35,590 nucleotides of DNA from Streptomyces tailanensis (GCF_008386495.1 NZ_VTHJ01000003.1:74881-110470); one strand, 5' to 3'; shown: positions 1 through 9,072, numbered from the stretch's first letter. Translations and numbers: made by a program. The notes: generated by a model not told the origin, from the sequence alone.

Positions 1-6
1 CAGTGG

Positions 7-38
7 CGAAGGCCGCGACCATCAGGTCGCGGCCTTCG
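7..38. terminator. Hairpin terminator of the gene upstream of the window
   Basis: A perfect 13-bp inverted repeat (8-20 pairing with 25-37) is extended by a C-G pair at 7/38 and closes a 4-base loop. No clear T-run follows, as is usual in streptomycetes. It probably ends transcription entering from the left and insulates pls. Confidence 0.7.
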
Positions 39-280
39 TGCGTTAACGGCGCCGAAATGTGGGGGACGTCTCTCCGTCCCGGAGAAACCCCAGGTCAGGA
101 TGTGTGCATCGGTGTTTGCGGGTCGTCGCGCGGTTGCCCCCGCTTGGCCGTCCCGACAGGCCGTGGTCACCCGAGCACTAGAGTATTGGGCTTGTTCGGC
201 GCCATAACGGAACATCCCCAGGCAGACCTGGTGGCCCGTCGGTGCCCCCGGATGGTCCGGGTTCGAGAGGCGAGGATCCG
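39..280 (+). promoter_or_regulatory. Non-coding leader and promoter region of pls
   Basis: These 242 bases hold no convincing gene. A small hairpin (GGGACG at 63-68 with CGTCCC at 75-80) lies in the middle. TAGAGT at 179-184 could be a -10 box, but no good -35 stands at the right distance. A purine-rich GAGGCGAGG lies just before the pls ATG and serves as ribosome binding site. The promoter assignment is tentative. Confidence 0.3.
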
Positions 281-3200
281 ATGGCCGCCGTATACGACAG
301 TCCCGACCTCACGCTGCTCGACGGTGAGCTGACGGAGGGAACGGAAGAGTCCGACGGCTCGGCCCGCTTCACGGCGGGGCCCGCCGCGTCGCCGCGGACG
401 CTCGTCGACGTCTTCGAGGCGTCCGTGCGGACTTACCCGGACGAGCCCGCACTGGACGACGGGAAGCGCAGGCTCACCTACCGGGAACTGGCCGTCGAGG
501 TCGAGTGGCTGCGGCGAAAGTTCGGGGCCGTCGGGGTCGGGCTCGGGGACCGGGTCGGAGTACGGGTGCCGTCGGGCACCAATGAGCTGTACGTGGCGAT
601 CCTCGCGGTGCTGGCCGCCGGGGCCGCGTATGTCCCCGTGGACGCCGAGGACCCCGATGAGCGGGCCGAGCTGGTGTTCGGGGAGGCCGACGTACGGGCG
701 GTCGTCGGAGCCGGGCACCGGCTCACCGTCAACGGCACGTCCGAGCCCGCTGCCGCGCGGCCCGGGGTCGAGCACGACGCGTGGATCATCTTCACCTCCG
801 GGTCCACCGGCAAGCCCAAGGGCGTCGCCGTGAGCCATCGCAGCGCCGCCGCGTTCGTGGACGCCGAGGCCGCGCTGTTCCTCACCGAGGAGCCGATCGG
901 GCCCGGGGACCGGGTGATGGCCGGGCTGTCGGTGGCCTTCGACGCGTCCTGCGAGGAGATGTGGCTGGCATGGCGGTACGGGGCCTGTCTCGTGCCGGTG
1001 CCGCGTGCGCAGGTCAGGAGCGGCGCCGACCTCGGGCCCTGGCTGGTCGAGCAGGAGATCACCGTCGTCTCCACCGTGCCGACGCTGGCCGCGCTGTGGG
1101 AGCCCGAGACGCTCAATGACGTACGGCTGCTGATCTTCGGCGGTGAGGCCTGCCCGCCCGAGCTGGCGCAACGGCTGGTGACCGAGGGCCGCGAGGTCTG
1201 GAACACGTACGGGCCGACCGAGGCGACCGTCGTCGCGTGTGCCTCGCTGATGTCCGGTGCGGAGCCCATTCGGATCGGGCTGCCTCTGGGCGGGTGGGAG
1301 CTGGCCGTCGTCGACGAGGCCGGGGAGCCCGTGCCGATGGGTGGCAGCGGGCAGCTCGTGATCGGCGGGGTCGGGCTGGCGCGGTATCTCGATGCCGAGA
1401 AGGACGCGGAGAAGTACGCGCCGCTGGAGTCGCTCGGGTGGGAACGTGCCTATCGGAGCGGGGATCTCGTCAAGGCCGAGCCCGAAGGTTTGATCTTCCT
1501 CGGGCGGGCCGATGAGCAGATCAAGCTCGGTGGGCGGCGGATCGAGCTGGGCGAGGTCGACGCCGCGTTGCAGGCGCTGCCCGGTGTCGCGGGTGCCGCG
1601 GCGGCCGTACGGACCGCGCGGAGCGGCAATCAGTTGCTCGTCGGGTATGTCGTCACCCAGGAGGGGTGGGACCGGGCGACGGCCGTGGAGAAGCTGCGGG
1701 CCGAGCTGCCGGCCGCGTTGGTGCCGCTGCTGGCGCCGGTGACGGAGCTGCCGACCCGGACGTCCGGGAAGGTCGACCGGAACGCGCTGCCGTGGCCGCT
1801 GGCGGATCTGGAGACCGCCGGGCCGGCCGAGGAGTTGTACGGGACCGAGGCGTGGCTCGCCGAGCAGTGGGCCGAGGTGCTCGGGGTGCCGGTCGGGGGC
1901 GCGGAGGACGACTTCTTCGCGATCGGTGGCGGCAGTCTGGCCGCCGCCCAGCTGACGACGAGGCTGCGGAGCCGGTATCCGAGCGTCGCCGTGGTGGACA
2001 TCTACCAGCGGCCGACGGTGCGGAAGCTGGCCCGGTATCTGGAGGAGTCCGGCCAGGAGGACGGTGCCAGGCGTGCGGTGATCCCTGTGCCGGTACGGGC
2101 CGGTGTCGTCCAGTCACTGCTGCTCGTCCCGCTGTTCACGCTGCTCGGGCTGCGCTGGGTCGTCCCGCTGGCCGCGCTCGGGAATCTGCTCACGCCGTAC
2201 GGCTGGCTGCCGACCGCGCCCTGGTGGGCGGTCGTCGCCGGGGCGGTGCTGTTCTTCAGCCCGCCGGGGCGGCTCGCGATCGCGGCGGGCGGGGCGCGGC
2301 TGCTGCTGCGCGGGGTCGAGCCCGGTCGGTATGCCCGTGGCGGGAGCGTGCATCTGCGGTTGTGGGCGGCCGAGCGGCTGGCCGAGTTCAGTGGCGCGAC
2401 CTCGCTGACCGGGGTCTGGCTGGAGCGGTACGCCCGCGCCCTGGGCGCCAAGGTCGGGGCGGATGTGGACCTGCACGCGCTGCCGCCGGTGACCGGGCTG
2501 CTGAAGCTCGGGCGGGGTGCGGCCGTGGAGTCCGAGGTGGACCTCTCCGGGTACTGGCTGGACGGGGACCGGCTGGAGATCGGTGCCGTGAAGGTGGGCG
2601 CCGGTGCGGTGGTCGGGACGCGGAGCATGCTGCTGCCGGGGGCCCGCGTGGGCAAGCGGGCCGAGGTGGCCCCGGGTTCCGCCGTGGCCGGGCAGATCCC
2701 CACCGGGCAGCGCTGGGCCGGGGCGCCGGCCGTCAAGCTGGGCAAGGCGAAGCGGAACTGGCCCAAGGAGCGGCCGCGGCGGGGCCTGTTCTGGCGGGTG
2801 GCGTACGGCGTGACCGGCGTCGGGCTGACCGCGCTGCCGCTGCTCGCCCTGGTCGCCGCGCTGGCCGTGCTCGGCCTGTTCGTGGACCCGGACGCCGGGC
2901 TCGGCGCGGCGCTGCGGGGCGCGGCGCTCGGGCTGGTACCGGCCACGCTCGCGTTCGGGGCGGCGTACGCGCTGCTGCTGCTCGTCGCCGTACGGCTGCT
3001 GAGCCTCAGGCTGCGCGAGGGCACGCATCCCACGCACAGCAGGGTCGGGTGGCAGGCCTGGACGGTCACCCAGCTGATGGACCGGTCGCGGGAGACGCTG
3101 TTCCCGCTGTACGCCGGGCTGGTCACGCCGGTGTGGCTGCGGCTGCTCGGGATGCGGATCGGCAAGGGCGCCGAGGTGTCGACCGTTCTCGCGCTGCCGA

Positions 3201-4156
3201 GCCTGACCACGGTCGGGGACGGGGCGTTCCTCGCCGATGACACGCTGACGGCGCCGTACGAACTGGGTGGCGGCTGGATGCGGATCGGGCGGGCGGAGAT
3301 CGGCCGGCGGGCGTTCCTCGGGAACTCCGGGATGACCGCGCCGGGGCGTTCCGTGCCGGACGGCGGGCTGGTGGGTGTGCTGTCGGCGACGCCGAAGAAG
3401 GCGAAGAAGGGCAGTTCGTATCTGGGGCTGCCGCCGGTGAAACTGCCCAGGTCGACGGCCGACGGTGACCAGAGCCTGACGTACGAGCCGCCCGCGCGGC
3501 TGCTGTGGGCGCGGGCGCTGGTGGAGCTGTTCCGGATCGTTCCGGTGTTCTGTTCGGCGGGGCTCGCGCTGCTGACGGTGGCGGCGCTGAGTGTGCTGGG
3601 CGGCTGGGCGTGGCTGCTGGGCGGGGTCGTGCTGCTGGCTGCGGGGGCCGTGGGAGCCGCGCTCTCGATCGTGGCGAAGTGGCTGCTCGTGGGGCGGCAT
3701 CGCAGTGGTGAGCATCCGCTGTGGAGCGGTTTCGTGTGGCGCAACGAGTTGGCGGACACCTTCGTGGAGGTGCTGGCCGTGCCGTGGCTGGCCGGGTCGG
3801 TGCCCGGGACGCCGGTGCTGAACCTGTGGCTGCGCGGGCTCGGGGCGCGGATCGGCCGGGGTGTGTGGGTGGAGAGCTACTGGCTGCCCGAGACCGACCT
3901 GGTCACGCTCGGCGACGGGGCCACGGTGAACCGGGGGTGCGTGCTGCAGACCCACCTCTTCCACGACCGGATCTTGCGGACGGATACTGTTGAACTCCGT
4001 GAGGGCGCCACCCTGGGCCCGGGCGGAATCGTCCTGCCCGGCAGTGTGGTCGGGGCCCGCACCACGCTGGGTCCGGCGTCGCTGGTCATGGCCGCGGAGT
4101 CCGTTCCCGACGACACCCGGTGGCTGGGCAACCCGATCGAGGCATGGCGCCGCTGA
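281..4156 (+). CDS. pls: Pls-type epsilon-poly-L-lysine synthetase (membrane NRPS-like)
   Basis: A 1291-residue enzyme that should activate a basic amino acid and polymerise it through side-chain amide bonds. Residues 40-505 form an adenylation domain (FTSGSTGKPKG at 171-181, NTYGPTE at 308-314, SGK with Lys497). A carrier domain follows with phosphopantetheine Ser552 in IGGGSL. About six hydrophobic segments in three pairs (near 605-660, 850-920, 1080-1135) alternate with three related soluble domains; there is no thioesterase or classical condensation domain. This is the layout of S. albulus Pls. By hand alignment to GrsA the ten specificity residues read D-A-E-S-I-G-T-V-V-K (Asp221, Ala222, Glu225, Ser264, Ile285, Gly287, Thr309, Val317, Val318, Lys497), close to the lysine code of BacB. 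ATG 281 is chosen over GTG 242 because a purine-rich ribosome site precedes it. Product identity (lysine rather than ornithine or diaminobutyrate) is inference. Confidence 0.9.
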   Translation: MAAVYDSPDLTLLDGELTEGTEESDGSARFTAGPAASPRTLVDVFEASVRTYPDEPALDDGKRRLTYRELAVEVEWLRRKFGAVGVGLGDRVGVRVPSGTNELYVAILAVLAAGAAYVPVDAEDPDERAELVFGEADVRAVVGAGHRLTVNGTSEPAAARPGVEHDAWIIFTSGSTGKPKGVAVSHRSAAAFVDAEAALFLTEEPIGPGDRVMAGLSVAFDASCEEMWLAWRYGACLVPVPRAQVRSGADLGPWLVEQEITVVSTVPTLAALWEPETLNDVRLLIFGGEACPPELAQRLVTEGREVWNTYGPTEATVVACASLMSGAEPIRIGLPLGGWELAVVDEAGEPVPMGGSGQLVIGGVGLARYLDAEKDAEKYAPLESLGWERAYRSGDLVKAEPEGLIFLGRADEQIKLGGRRIELGEVDAALQALPGVAGAAAAVRTARSGNQLLVGYVVTQEGWDRATAVEKLRAELPAALVPLLAPVTELPTRTSGKVDRNALPWPLADLETAGPAEELYGTEAWLAEQWAEVLGVPVGGAEDDFFAIGGGSLAAAQLTTRLRSRYPSVAVVDIYQRPTVRKLARYLEESGQEDGARRAVIPVPVRAGVVQSLLLVPLFTLLGLRWVVPLAALGNLLTPYGWLPTAPWWAVVAGAVLFFSPPGRLAIAAGGARLLLRGVEPGRYARGGSVHLRLWAAERLAEFSGATSLTGVWLERYARALGAKVGADVDLHALPPVTGLLKLGRGAAVESEVDLSGYWLDGDRLEIGAVKVGAGAVVGTRSMLLPGARVGKRAEVAPGSAVAGQIPTGQRWAGAPAVKLGKAKRNWPKERPRRGLFWRVAYGVTGVGLTALPLLALVAALAVLGLFVDPDAGLGAALRGAALGLVPATLAFGAAYALLLLVAVRLLSLRLREGTHPTHSRVGWQAWTVTQLMDRSRETLFPLYAGLVTPVWLRLLGMRIGKGAEVSTVLALPSLTTVGDGAFLADDTLTAPYELGGGWMRIGRAEIGRRAFLGNSGMTAPGRSVPDGGLVGVLSATPKKAKKGSSYLGLPPVKLPRSTADGDQSLTYEPPARLLWARALVELFRIVPVFCSAGLALLTVAALSVLGGWAWLLGGVVLLAAGAVGAALSIVAKWLLVGRHRSGEHPLWSGFVWRNELADTFVEVLAVPWLAGSVPGTPVLNLWLRGLGARIGRGVWVESYWLPETDLVTLGDGATVNRGCVLQTHLFHDRILRTDTVELREGATLGPGGIVLPGSVVGARTTLGPASLVMAAESVPDDTRWLGNPIEAWRR

Positions 4157-4224
4157 CGGCGGCTTCCGCCGCGTCGGGGGACGATGGAGGTCGTACACGA
4201 GCGGAGCGGGGAGCAGAAGCGGCA

Positions 4225-5625
4225 GTGGCGGTTCAGCAGTCAGTGGGTCCGGACCCGTACTTCCCGGTGAACGGTGATTCCCGTTACCGGGTGCACCGCT
4301 ACGAGGTCGCCGTGGACTACCGCCCGGGCCCGAACCGGCTGTCCGGCACGGCGCGGCTGAACGCGATCGCGGGCCGTGCCGCGCTCTCCGAGTTCCAACT
4401 GAACCTCGCCGACTTCAAGATCGGGCGGGTCCGGGTCGACGGCCGGGCTCCGCACTACACGCACCGGGGCGGCAGGCTGCGCGTCCGCCCCGCCAAGCCG
4501 ATCCGGGCCGGGGCCGCGTTCACCGTCGAGGTGCACTGGTCGGGCAACCCGAAGCCGGTGAACAGCCCCTGGGGCGGGCTCGGTTGGGAGGAGCTGACCG
4601 ACGGGGCGCTGGTGGCGAGCCAGCCGATCGGGGCGCCATCGTGGTACCCGTGCAACGACCGGCCGGCCGACAAGGCGTCGTACCAGATCTCGGTCACGAC
4701 GCCGTCCGCGTACCAGGTGGTGGCGGGGGGGCGGCTGCTGACCCGTACGGCGAAGGCGTCCACGACGACATGGGTGTACGAGCAGTCGGCGCCGACGTCG
4801 AGCTATCTGGTCGGCCTGTCGATCGGCAAGTACCAGACGGTGCTGCTGGGCGACCCGGGTCCGGGTGGCGTACCGCAGCACGGGCACATCCCGGCCCACC
4901 TACTCACTGAGTTCTCAAGGGACTTCGCGCGGCAGCCCGCCATGATGGAGCTGTTCGAGGAACTCTTCGGGCCGTATCCGTTCGGTGAGTACGCGGTGGT
5001 GGTGACCGAGGAGGAGCTCGATGTCCCCGTCGAGGCACAGGGGTTGTCGCTGTTCGGCGCCAACCACGTGGACGGGGCGCGGGGTTCGGAGCGGCTGGTC
5101 GCGCACGAGCTGGCCCACCAGTGGTTCGGCAACAGTGTGTCCATCGCCGACTGGCGGCACATCTGGCTGAATGAAGGTTTCGCCAAGTACGCGGAGTGGC
5201 TGTGGTCGGAGCGTTCCGGCGGCCGAAGCGCGCAGCAACTGGCCGCCGCCGCGCACCAGAAGCTGTCCGCGCTCCCGCAGGACCTGCGGCTGGCCGACCC
5301 GGGCCGGAAGCTGATGTTCGACGACCGGCTCTACGAGCGCGGCGGGTTGACCGTGCACGCGGTGCGCTGCGCGCTCGGCGACGACGCCTTCTTCCGTATG
5401 CTGCGGGGCTGGGCGAACGTACACCGGGGTGGTGCCGTCACGACGGCGGCCTTCACCGCGCACGCCGCGCGGTACGCGGACGGCTCGCTGGACGACCTGT
5501 TCAGGGCGTGGCTGCACGACACGGCCCTGCCGCCGCTGCCGTCGTTGCCGTCGCCGCCGGTGTCCAAGGGGACCGCGGTGCCGGCGCGGCCGTCGTATCC
5601 GCCGACGAACGCGGGGTCGGCGTAG
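4225..5625 (+). CDS. M1 family zinc aminopeptidase, candidate epsilon-poly-lysine peptidase
   Basis: A 466-residue gluzincin peptidase. The zinc site is HELAH (His294, Glu295, His298) with the third ligand Glu317 in LNEGFA, followed by the short C-terminal helical region of the compact actinobacterial M1 proteins. The usual GxMEN substrate loop is replaced by VEAQG near residue 269. No signal peptide is visible. I chose GTG 4225, preceded by GGGGAG and leading straight into DPYFPVNGDSRYRVHRYE; ATG 4144 (overlapping the end of pls) and GTG 4120 are possible alternatives. It follows pls with no room for a terminator, so the two are probably cotranscribed. Epsilon-poly-lysine producers are known to have membrane-associated zinc aminopeptidases that degrade the polymer; assigning that role here rests on linkage. 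Confidence 0.85.
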   Translation: MAVQQSVGPDPYFPVNGDSRYRVHRYEVAVDYRPGPNRLSGTARLNAIAGRAALSEFQLNLADFKIGRVRVDGRAPHYTHRGGRLRVRPAKPIRAGAAFTVEVHWSGNPKPVNSPWGGLGWEELTDGALVASQPIGAPSWYPCNDRPADKASYQISVTTPSAYQVVAGGRLLTRTAKASTTTWVYEQSAPTSSYLVGLSIGKYQTVLLGDPGPGGVPQHGHIPAHLLTEFSRDFARQPAMMELFEELFGPYPFGEYAVVVTEEELDVPVEAQGLSLFGANHVDGARGSERLVAHELAHQWFGNSVSIADWRHIWLNEGFAKYAEWLWSERSGGRSAQQLAAAAHQKLSALPQDLRLADPGRKLMFDDRLYERGGLTVHAVRCALGDDAFFRMLRGWANVHRGGAVTTAAFTAHAARYADGSLDDLFRAWLHDTALPPLPSLPSPPVSKGTAVPARPSYPPTNAGSA

Positions 5626-6116
5626 GCCTCCGGGCAGAATGGCGCCATGTCGTCGCGCCGCAGCTCCAAGGCGTGAGGTCGAGTTCGCTCGATCGTGTGA
5701 CGGTCCGCTTGCGGGCTTGCCGTGCCTTGGGGCGACTGGGTTAACGTGATCGTGCGATCTGGGACGCCGGGTTCGGCGCCAGCGTGCGGGGCCCCCGCTC
5801 CACCAGAGAGATGGTCCGGGGCCTCCCCGTCGCCTCTGGCCATACCCACAGGCCAGGTCGCACAGGGAACTGGCCTCCCGGGCCCGGACCACGCACGGGA
5901 TGCGTGTCGCCACCTCGGGGCTGAGTACGCCGGGGACCAGTGCGCCCAAGACGGTTCGGGGCGTGCGGCTGAACGGGCTCACCCCTGGCCAGTCGTCAGG
6001 AACGGTATCTGCTGCGGACCTGGCATCTGCGGACCCGGCCGGCCCCGGAAACGTTGACTTCGATCCGGGGCCGCAGTGGACCGGTCTGGAAATCCTCAAC
6101 CAGACCGGGGTCCGGG
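5626..6116. other. 491-bp stretch without a convincing gene
   Basis: This lies between the M1 peptidase and the convergent GntR gene. Several frames stay open because of the high GC content, but none has a good ribosome site or a recognisable product. A nine-codon reading frame (5647-5676) just after the peptidase stop is too short to call. I see no strong terminator hairpin here despite the convergent genes. It may be decayed coding sequence. Confidence 0.5.
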
Positions 6117-6842
6117 TCATCCCGGGTTCGGGGGGCGGCCGTTGGGGGCCAGGACGTCCAGTTCCTGGAGGGCGCCGACGGTGATCTCGCGGGTGAGTTG
6201 TTCGGCTCGGTCCGCGTCGCCCTCGCGGATGGCTTCGGCGAGGTCGACGTGGAGGGTGACGGCGGCCGGGTCGGGGTCGTGGAACATGACCTCGTGGTGG
6301 GTGCGGCCTGCCAGGACTTCCTCGACGACATCGCCGAGGCGGGCGAACATCTCGTTGCCGGAGGCGTTGAGGATCAGGCGGTGGAAGGCGACGTCGTGGA
6401 GGAGGTAGCCCTCCAGTTGGTGGCCGCGTGAGTTGGCGACCATGCCGAGCGCGCGCTGGGTGATCGCGGCGCACTGCTCGGCTGTGGCGTTGCGGGCGGC
6501 GAGGCCCGCGGCGACCGGTTCGACGGCCGAGCGGAGCACGGTGAGCGAGCGCAGTTGGCGGGGGCGGTCGGCGCCGGCCAGGCGCCAGCGGATGACCTGG
6601 GGGTCGTAGACGTTCCACTCGGCGGACGGGCGGACGATCACGCCCACCCGGCGGCGGGACTCCACCAGGTGCATCGACTCCAGGACGCGGACCGCCTCGC
6701 GCATCACCGAGCGCGACACCTCGAAGGTCTGGGCGAGTTCGTCCGTGCGCAGCACGCTTCCCGGCGGGTACTCGCCCGCCGTGATCGCCGGGCCGAGGGT
6801 TTCCAGTACTCGGCCGTGCAGCCCCCGGCCCGGTGTGGTCAT
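6117..6842 (-). CDS. FadR-subfamily GntR regulator of gluconate genes
   Basis: A 241-residue regulator with an N-terminal winged helix (about 8-75; recognition region near VSRSVMREAVRVLESMHLV) and a C-terminal all-helical FCD ligand domain (about 95-225). The metal- and ligand-binding histidines expected of FCD proteins are visible around HDVAFHRLI and in a late TLHVDL helix. It is divergent from gntK-gntP across 140 bp, the usual arrangement for a repressor released by gluconate or a phosphorylated derivative. The start at 6842 fits the beginning of the winged helix, although the ribosome site is weak. Family assignment is firm; the gluconate link rests on the neighbours. Confidence 0.88.
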   Translation of the reverse strand: MTTPGRGLHGRVLETLGPAITAGEYPPGSVLRTDELAQTFEVSRSVMREAVRVLESMHLVESRRRVGVIVRPSAEWNVYDPQVIRWRLAGADRPRQLRSLTVLRSAVEPVAAGLAARNATAEQCAAITQRALGMVANSRGHQLEGYLLHDVAFHRLILNASGNEMFARLGDVVEEVLAGRTHHEVMFHDPDPAAVTLHVDLAEAIREGDADRAEQLTREITVGALQELDVLAPNGRPPNPG

Positions 6843-6982
6843 GGAGATCAGGGTACGAGGCCAGGGACGCGGCGAAAAAGTCAGACTTATTTGTGTCGAG
6901 GGCTTGAAATCGTCGTATCTAATGAGCTTCAGTGTCGTCGACGTCGGGTGACGTCTCAGATGTCGACGAGGACGAGGTAGTG
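6843..6982 (+). promoter_or_regulatory. Divergent gntR/gntK promoter region with leader hairpin
   Basis: The centre (about 6880-6925) is unusually AT-rich for this genome, as expected of a promoter and operator. A possible promoter toward gntK is TTGTGT near 6890 followed about 18-19 bases later by TATCTA. In the leader, TCGTCGAC (6935-6942) can pair with GTCGACGA (6962-6969), about 13 bases before the gntK start and next to its ribosome site GACGAGG. Operator position is not resolved by eye. Confidence 0.4.
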
Positions 6983-7498
6983 ATGGGAACCGCTCCCGTC
7001 GTCGTGGTGATGGGCGTGGCAGGAACCGGGAAGACCACGATCGGTCCCCTGCTCGCGGCCGGGCTCGGCGTTCCGTACGCCGAGGGCGACGACTTCCACC
7101 CCGAGGCCAACATCGCGAAGATGTCGGCCGGGATTCCGCTCGAGGACGCGGACCGGTGGCCGTGGCTGGACGCCATCGGCCGGTGGGCCCACGGCCGGGC
7201 CGGACTCGGCGGGGTGGTCAGCTGCTCGGCTCTCAAACGCGGCTACCGGGACCGGTTGCGGGCCGCCGCGCCCGGGCTCGTCTTCGTGCACCTCACCGGT
7301 GACCGCGAGCTCATCGAGGACCGACTGTCGCACCGGCGGGGGCACTTCATGCCGACGGCGCTGCTCGACTCGCAGTTCGCCACGCTGCAGCCGCTGGAAG
7401 CGGACGAGGCCGGTGTCTCCGTCGATGTCTCGGGCGGCCCCGAGGAAATCACCGAGCGGGCGGTCGCCGCGCTGCGGGAGCTCGATCCGGCGTCGTAG
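6983..7498 (+). CDS. gntK: Gluconokinase
   Basis: A 171-residue kinase that phosphorylates D-gluconate to 6-phosphogluconate, feeding the pentose phosphate pathway. The Walker A loop GVAGTGKTT begins at residue 11. Family landmarks are GDDFHPEANIAKM (substrate loop), the DRWPWL motif, SCSALKRGYRD and the lid sequence RRGHFMP. Length is that of the usual GntK. ATG 6983 is preferred over the upstream GTG because the P-loop strand starts only a few residues in, and GACGAGGTAGTG precedes it. It is transcribed with the permease 77 bp downstream. Confidence 0.93.
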   Translation: MGTAPVVVVMGVAGTGKTTIGPLLAAGLGVPYAEGDDFHPEANIAKMSAGIPLEDADRWPWLDAIGRWAHGRAGLGGVVSCSALKRGYRDRLRAAAPGLVFVHLTGDRELIEDRLSHRRGHFMPTALLDSQFATLQPLEADEAGVSVDVSGGPEEITERAVAALRELDPAS

Positions 7499-7575
7499 GC
7501 GCCTTGTCCATCGGCGCCTTGTTCCTCGGCTCCTTGCCTCGTCCCAACTCCCCTTCACACAAGGACTCATTCACC

Positions 7576-8973
7576 GTGACCAGACTCAACGTCGAGATGC
7601 TGGCAGCGGACCCCGTCGAGCCGATCACCTCGGCGGGCCACGCTCACCTCGGCATCGCCGTACTGGCGGGCATCGCCGTCATCGTCGTCCTCATCACCAG
7701 GTTCAAGGTGCACGCGTTTCTGGCGCTGACCATCGGCACGCTCGCGCTCGGCGCGATCGCCGGGGCGCCGCTGGACAAGGCGATCGCGAGCTTCACCACC
7801 GGGCTCGGCTCGACCGTGGCCGGGGTGGGCGTGCTCATCGCGCTGGGCGCGATTCTCGGCAAGCTGCTCGCGGACTCCGGGGGCGCCGACCAGATCGTCG
7901 ACACGATCCTCGCGAAGGCCGGCGGGCGGGCGATGCCGTGGGCGATGGTGCTGATCGCCTCCGTGATCGGGCTGCCGCTGTTCTTCGAGGTCGGGATCGT
8001 CCTGCTCATCCCGGTGGTGCTGATGGTCGCCAAGCGCGGCGGCTACTCGCTGATGCGGATCGGCGTGCCCGCCCTCGCCGGTCTGTCCGTCATGCACGGG
8101 CTGATCCCGCCGCACCCCGGTCCGCTGGTCGCCATCGACGCGGTCAAGGCGAACCTGGGGGTGACGCTGGCGCTGGGGCTGGTCGTCGCGATACCGACCG
8201 TGGTCATCGCCGGGCCGCTGTTCTCCAAGTACGCGGCCCGGTGGGTGGACGTGCCGGTGCCCGAGCGCATGATTCCCGTACGGGCTTCGGAAGAACTGGA
8301 GAAGCGGCCCGGGTTCGGCGCGACCATCGCGACCGTGCTGCTGCCGGTCGTGCTGATGCTGGCCAAGGCGCTGGTGGACATCGTCGTGGACGACCCGGAG
8401 AACATGGTCCAGCGGGTCTTCGACGTCGCCGGGTCGCCGCTGATCGCGCTGCTCGCGGCGGTGATCGTGGGCATGTTCACGCTGGGGCGGGCGGCCGGGT
8501 TCGCCAAGGGGCGGCTGGCGTCGACGGTCGAGACGTCCCTCGCGCCGATCGCCGGGATCCTGCTGATCGTCGGTGCCGGTGGCGGGTTCAAGCAGACGCT
8601 GATCGACTCCGGGGTCGGGCAGATGATCCTGGACATCTCCGAGGACTGGTCCATACCCGCGCTCGTACTGGCCTGGCTCATCGCGGTGGCGATCCGGCTG
8701 GCCACGGGGTCGGCGACCGTCGCGACGATCTCGGCGGCGGGGCTCGTGGCACCACTGGCCGCGGACATGTCGACGACCCACGCGGCTCTGTTGGTGCTGG
8801 CCATCGGTGCCGGGTCGCTGTTCTTCAGCCACGTCAACGACGCCGGGTTCTGGATGGTCAAGGAGTACTTCGGGATGAGCGTCGGGCAGACCATCAAGAG
8901 CTGGTCGGTGATGGAGACGATCATCTCGGTGGTGGCGGGGGCGATTGTGTTGCTGTTGTCGCTGGTGATCTAG
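7576..8973 (+). CDS. gntP: Gluconate permease, GntP family
   Basis: A 465-residue integral membrane symporter with about a dozen hydrophobic helices. Family motifs include the glycine-rich LGAILGKLLADSGGADQI and GLIPPHPGP, and a late segment FFSHVNDAGFWMVKEYFGMS typical of GntP proteins. It should import gluconate for the kinase upstream. GTG 7576 is chosen because AAGGA lies ten bases before it and it leads directly into the first helix; an upstream in-frame ATG at 7504 would add a hydrophilic tail. Gluconate is inferred from the adjacent gntK, since GntP relatives can carry other sugar acids. Confidence 0.93.
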   Translation: MTRLNVEMLAADPVEPITSAGHAHLGIAVLAGIAVIVVLITRFKVHAFLALTIGTLALGAIAGAPLDKAIASFTTGLGSTVAGVGVLIALGAILGKLLADSGGADQIVDTILAKAGGRAMPWAMVLIASVIGLPLFFEVGIVLLIPVVLMVAKRGGYSLMRIGVPALAGLSVMHGLIPPHPGPLVAIDAVKANLGVTLALGLVVAIPTVVIAGPLFSKYAARWVDVPVPERMIPVRASEELEKRPGFGATIATVLLPVVLMLAKALVDIVVDDPENMVQRVFDVAGSPLIALLAAVIVGMFTLGRAAGFAKGRLASTVETSLAPIAGILLIVGAGGGFKQTLIDSGVGQMILDISEDWSIPALVLAWLIAVAIRLATGSATVATISAAGLVAPLAADMSTTHAALLVLAIGAGSLFFSHVNDAGFWMVKEYFGMSVGQTIKSWSVMETIISVVAGAIVLLLSLVI

Positions 8974-8998
8974 CAACTGCCGTTCGCTGAGGGGTGGT

Positions 8999-9058
8999 TG
9001 CCGAGGGTTCGGCACCGCCGGAGTCCGCCGTCGTGGCTGAGCGCCGCGGCGGCGGACT
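8999..9058. terminator. Bidirectional terminator between gntP and cytochrome gene
   Basis: Two hairpins lie in the short gap between convergent genes: TGCCGA/TCGGCA (8999-9004 with 9009-9014, 4-base loop) and AGTCCGCCG/CGGCGGACT (9022-9030 with 9050-9058). Confidence 0.6.
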
Positions 9059-9072
9059 TCATCCGGGGCCCT

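Noticed and set aside
2114..4198. Long open frame antisense to pls
   Set aside because: It is rich in Arg, Pro, Gln and His with no domain, as expected opposite a GC-rich gene.
281..5625. pls locus as part of a large multi-module NRPS cluster
   Set aside because: No further NRPS, tailoring or transport genes follow; the next genes are for gluconate use.
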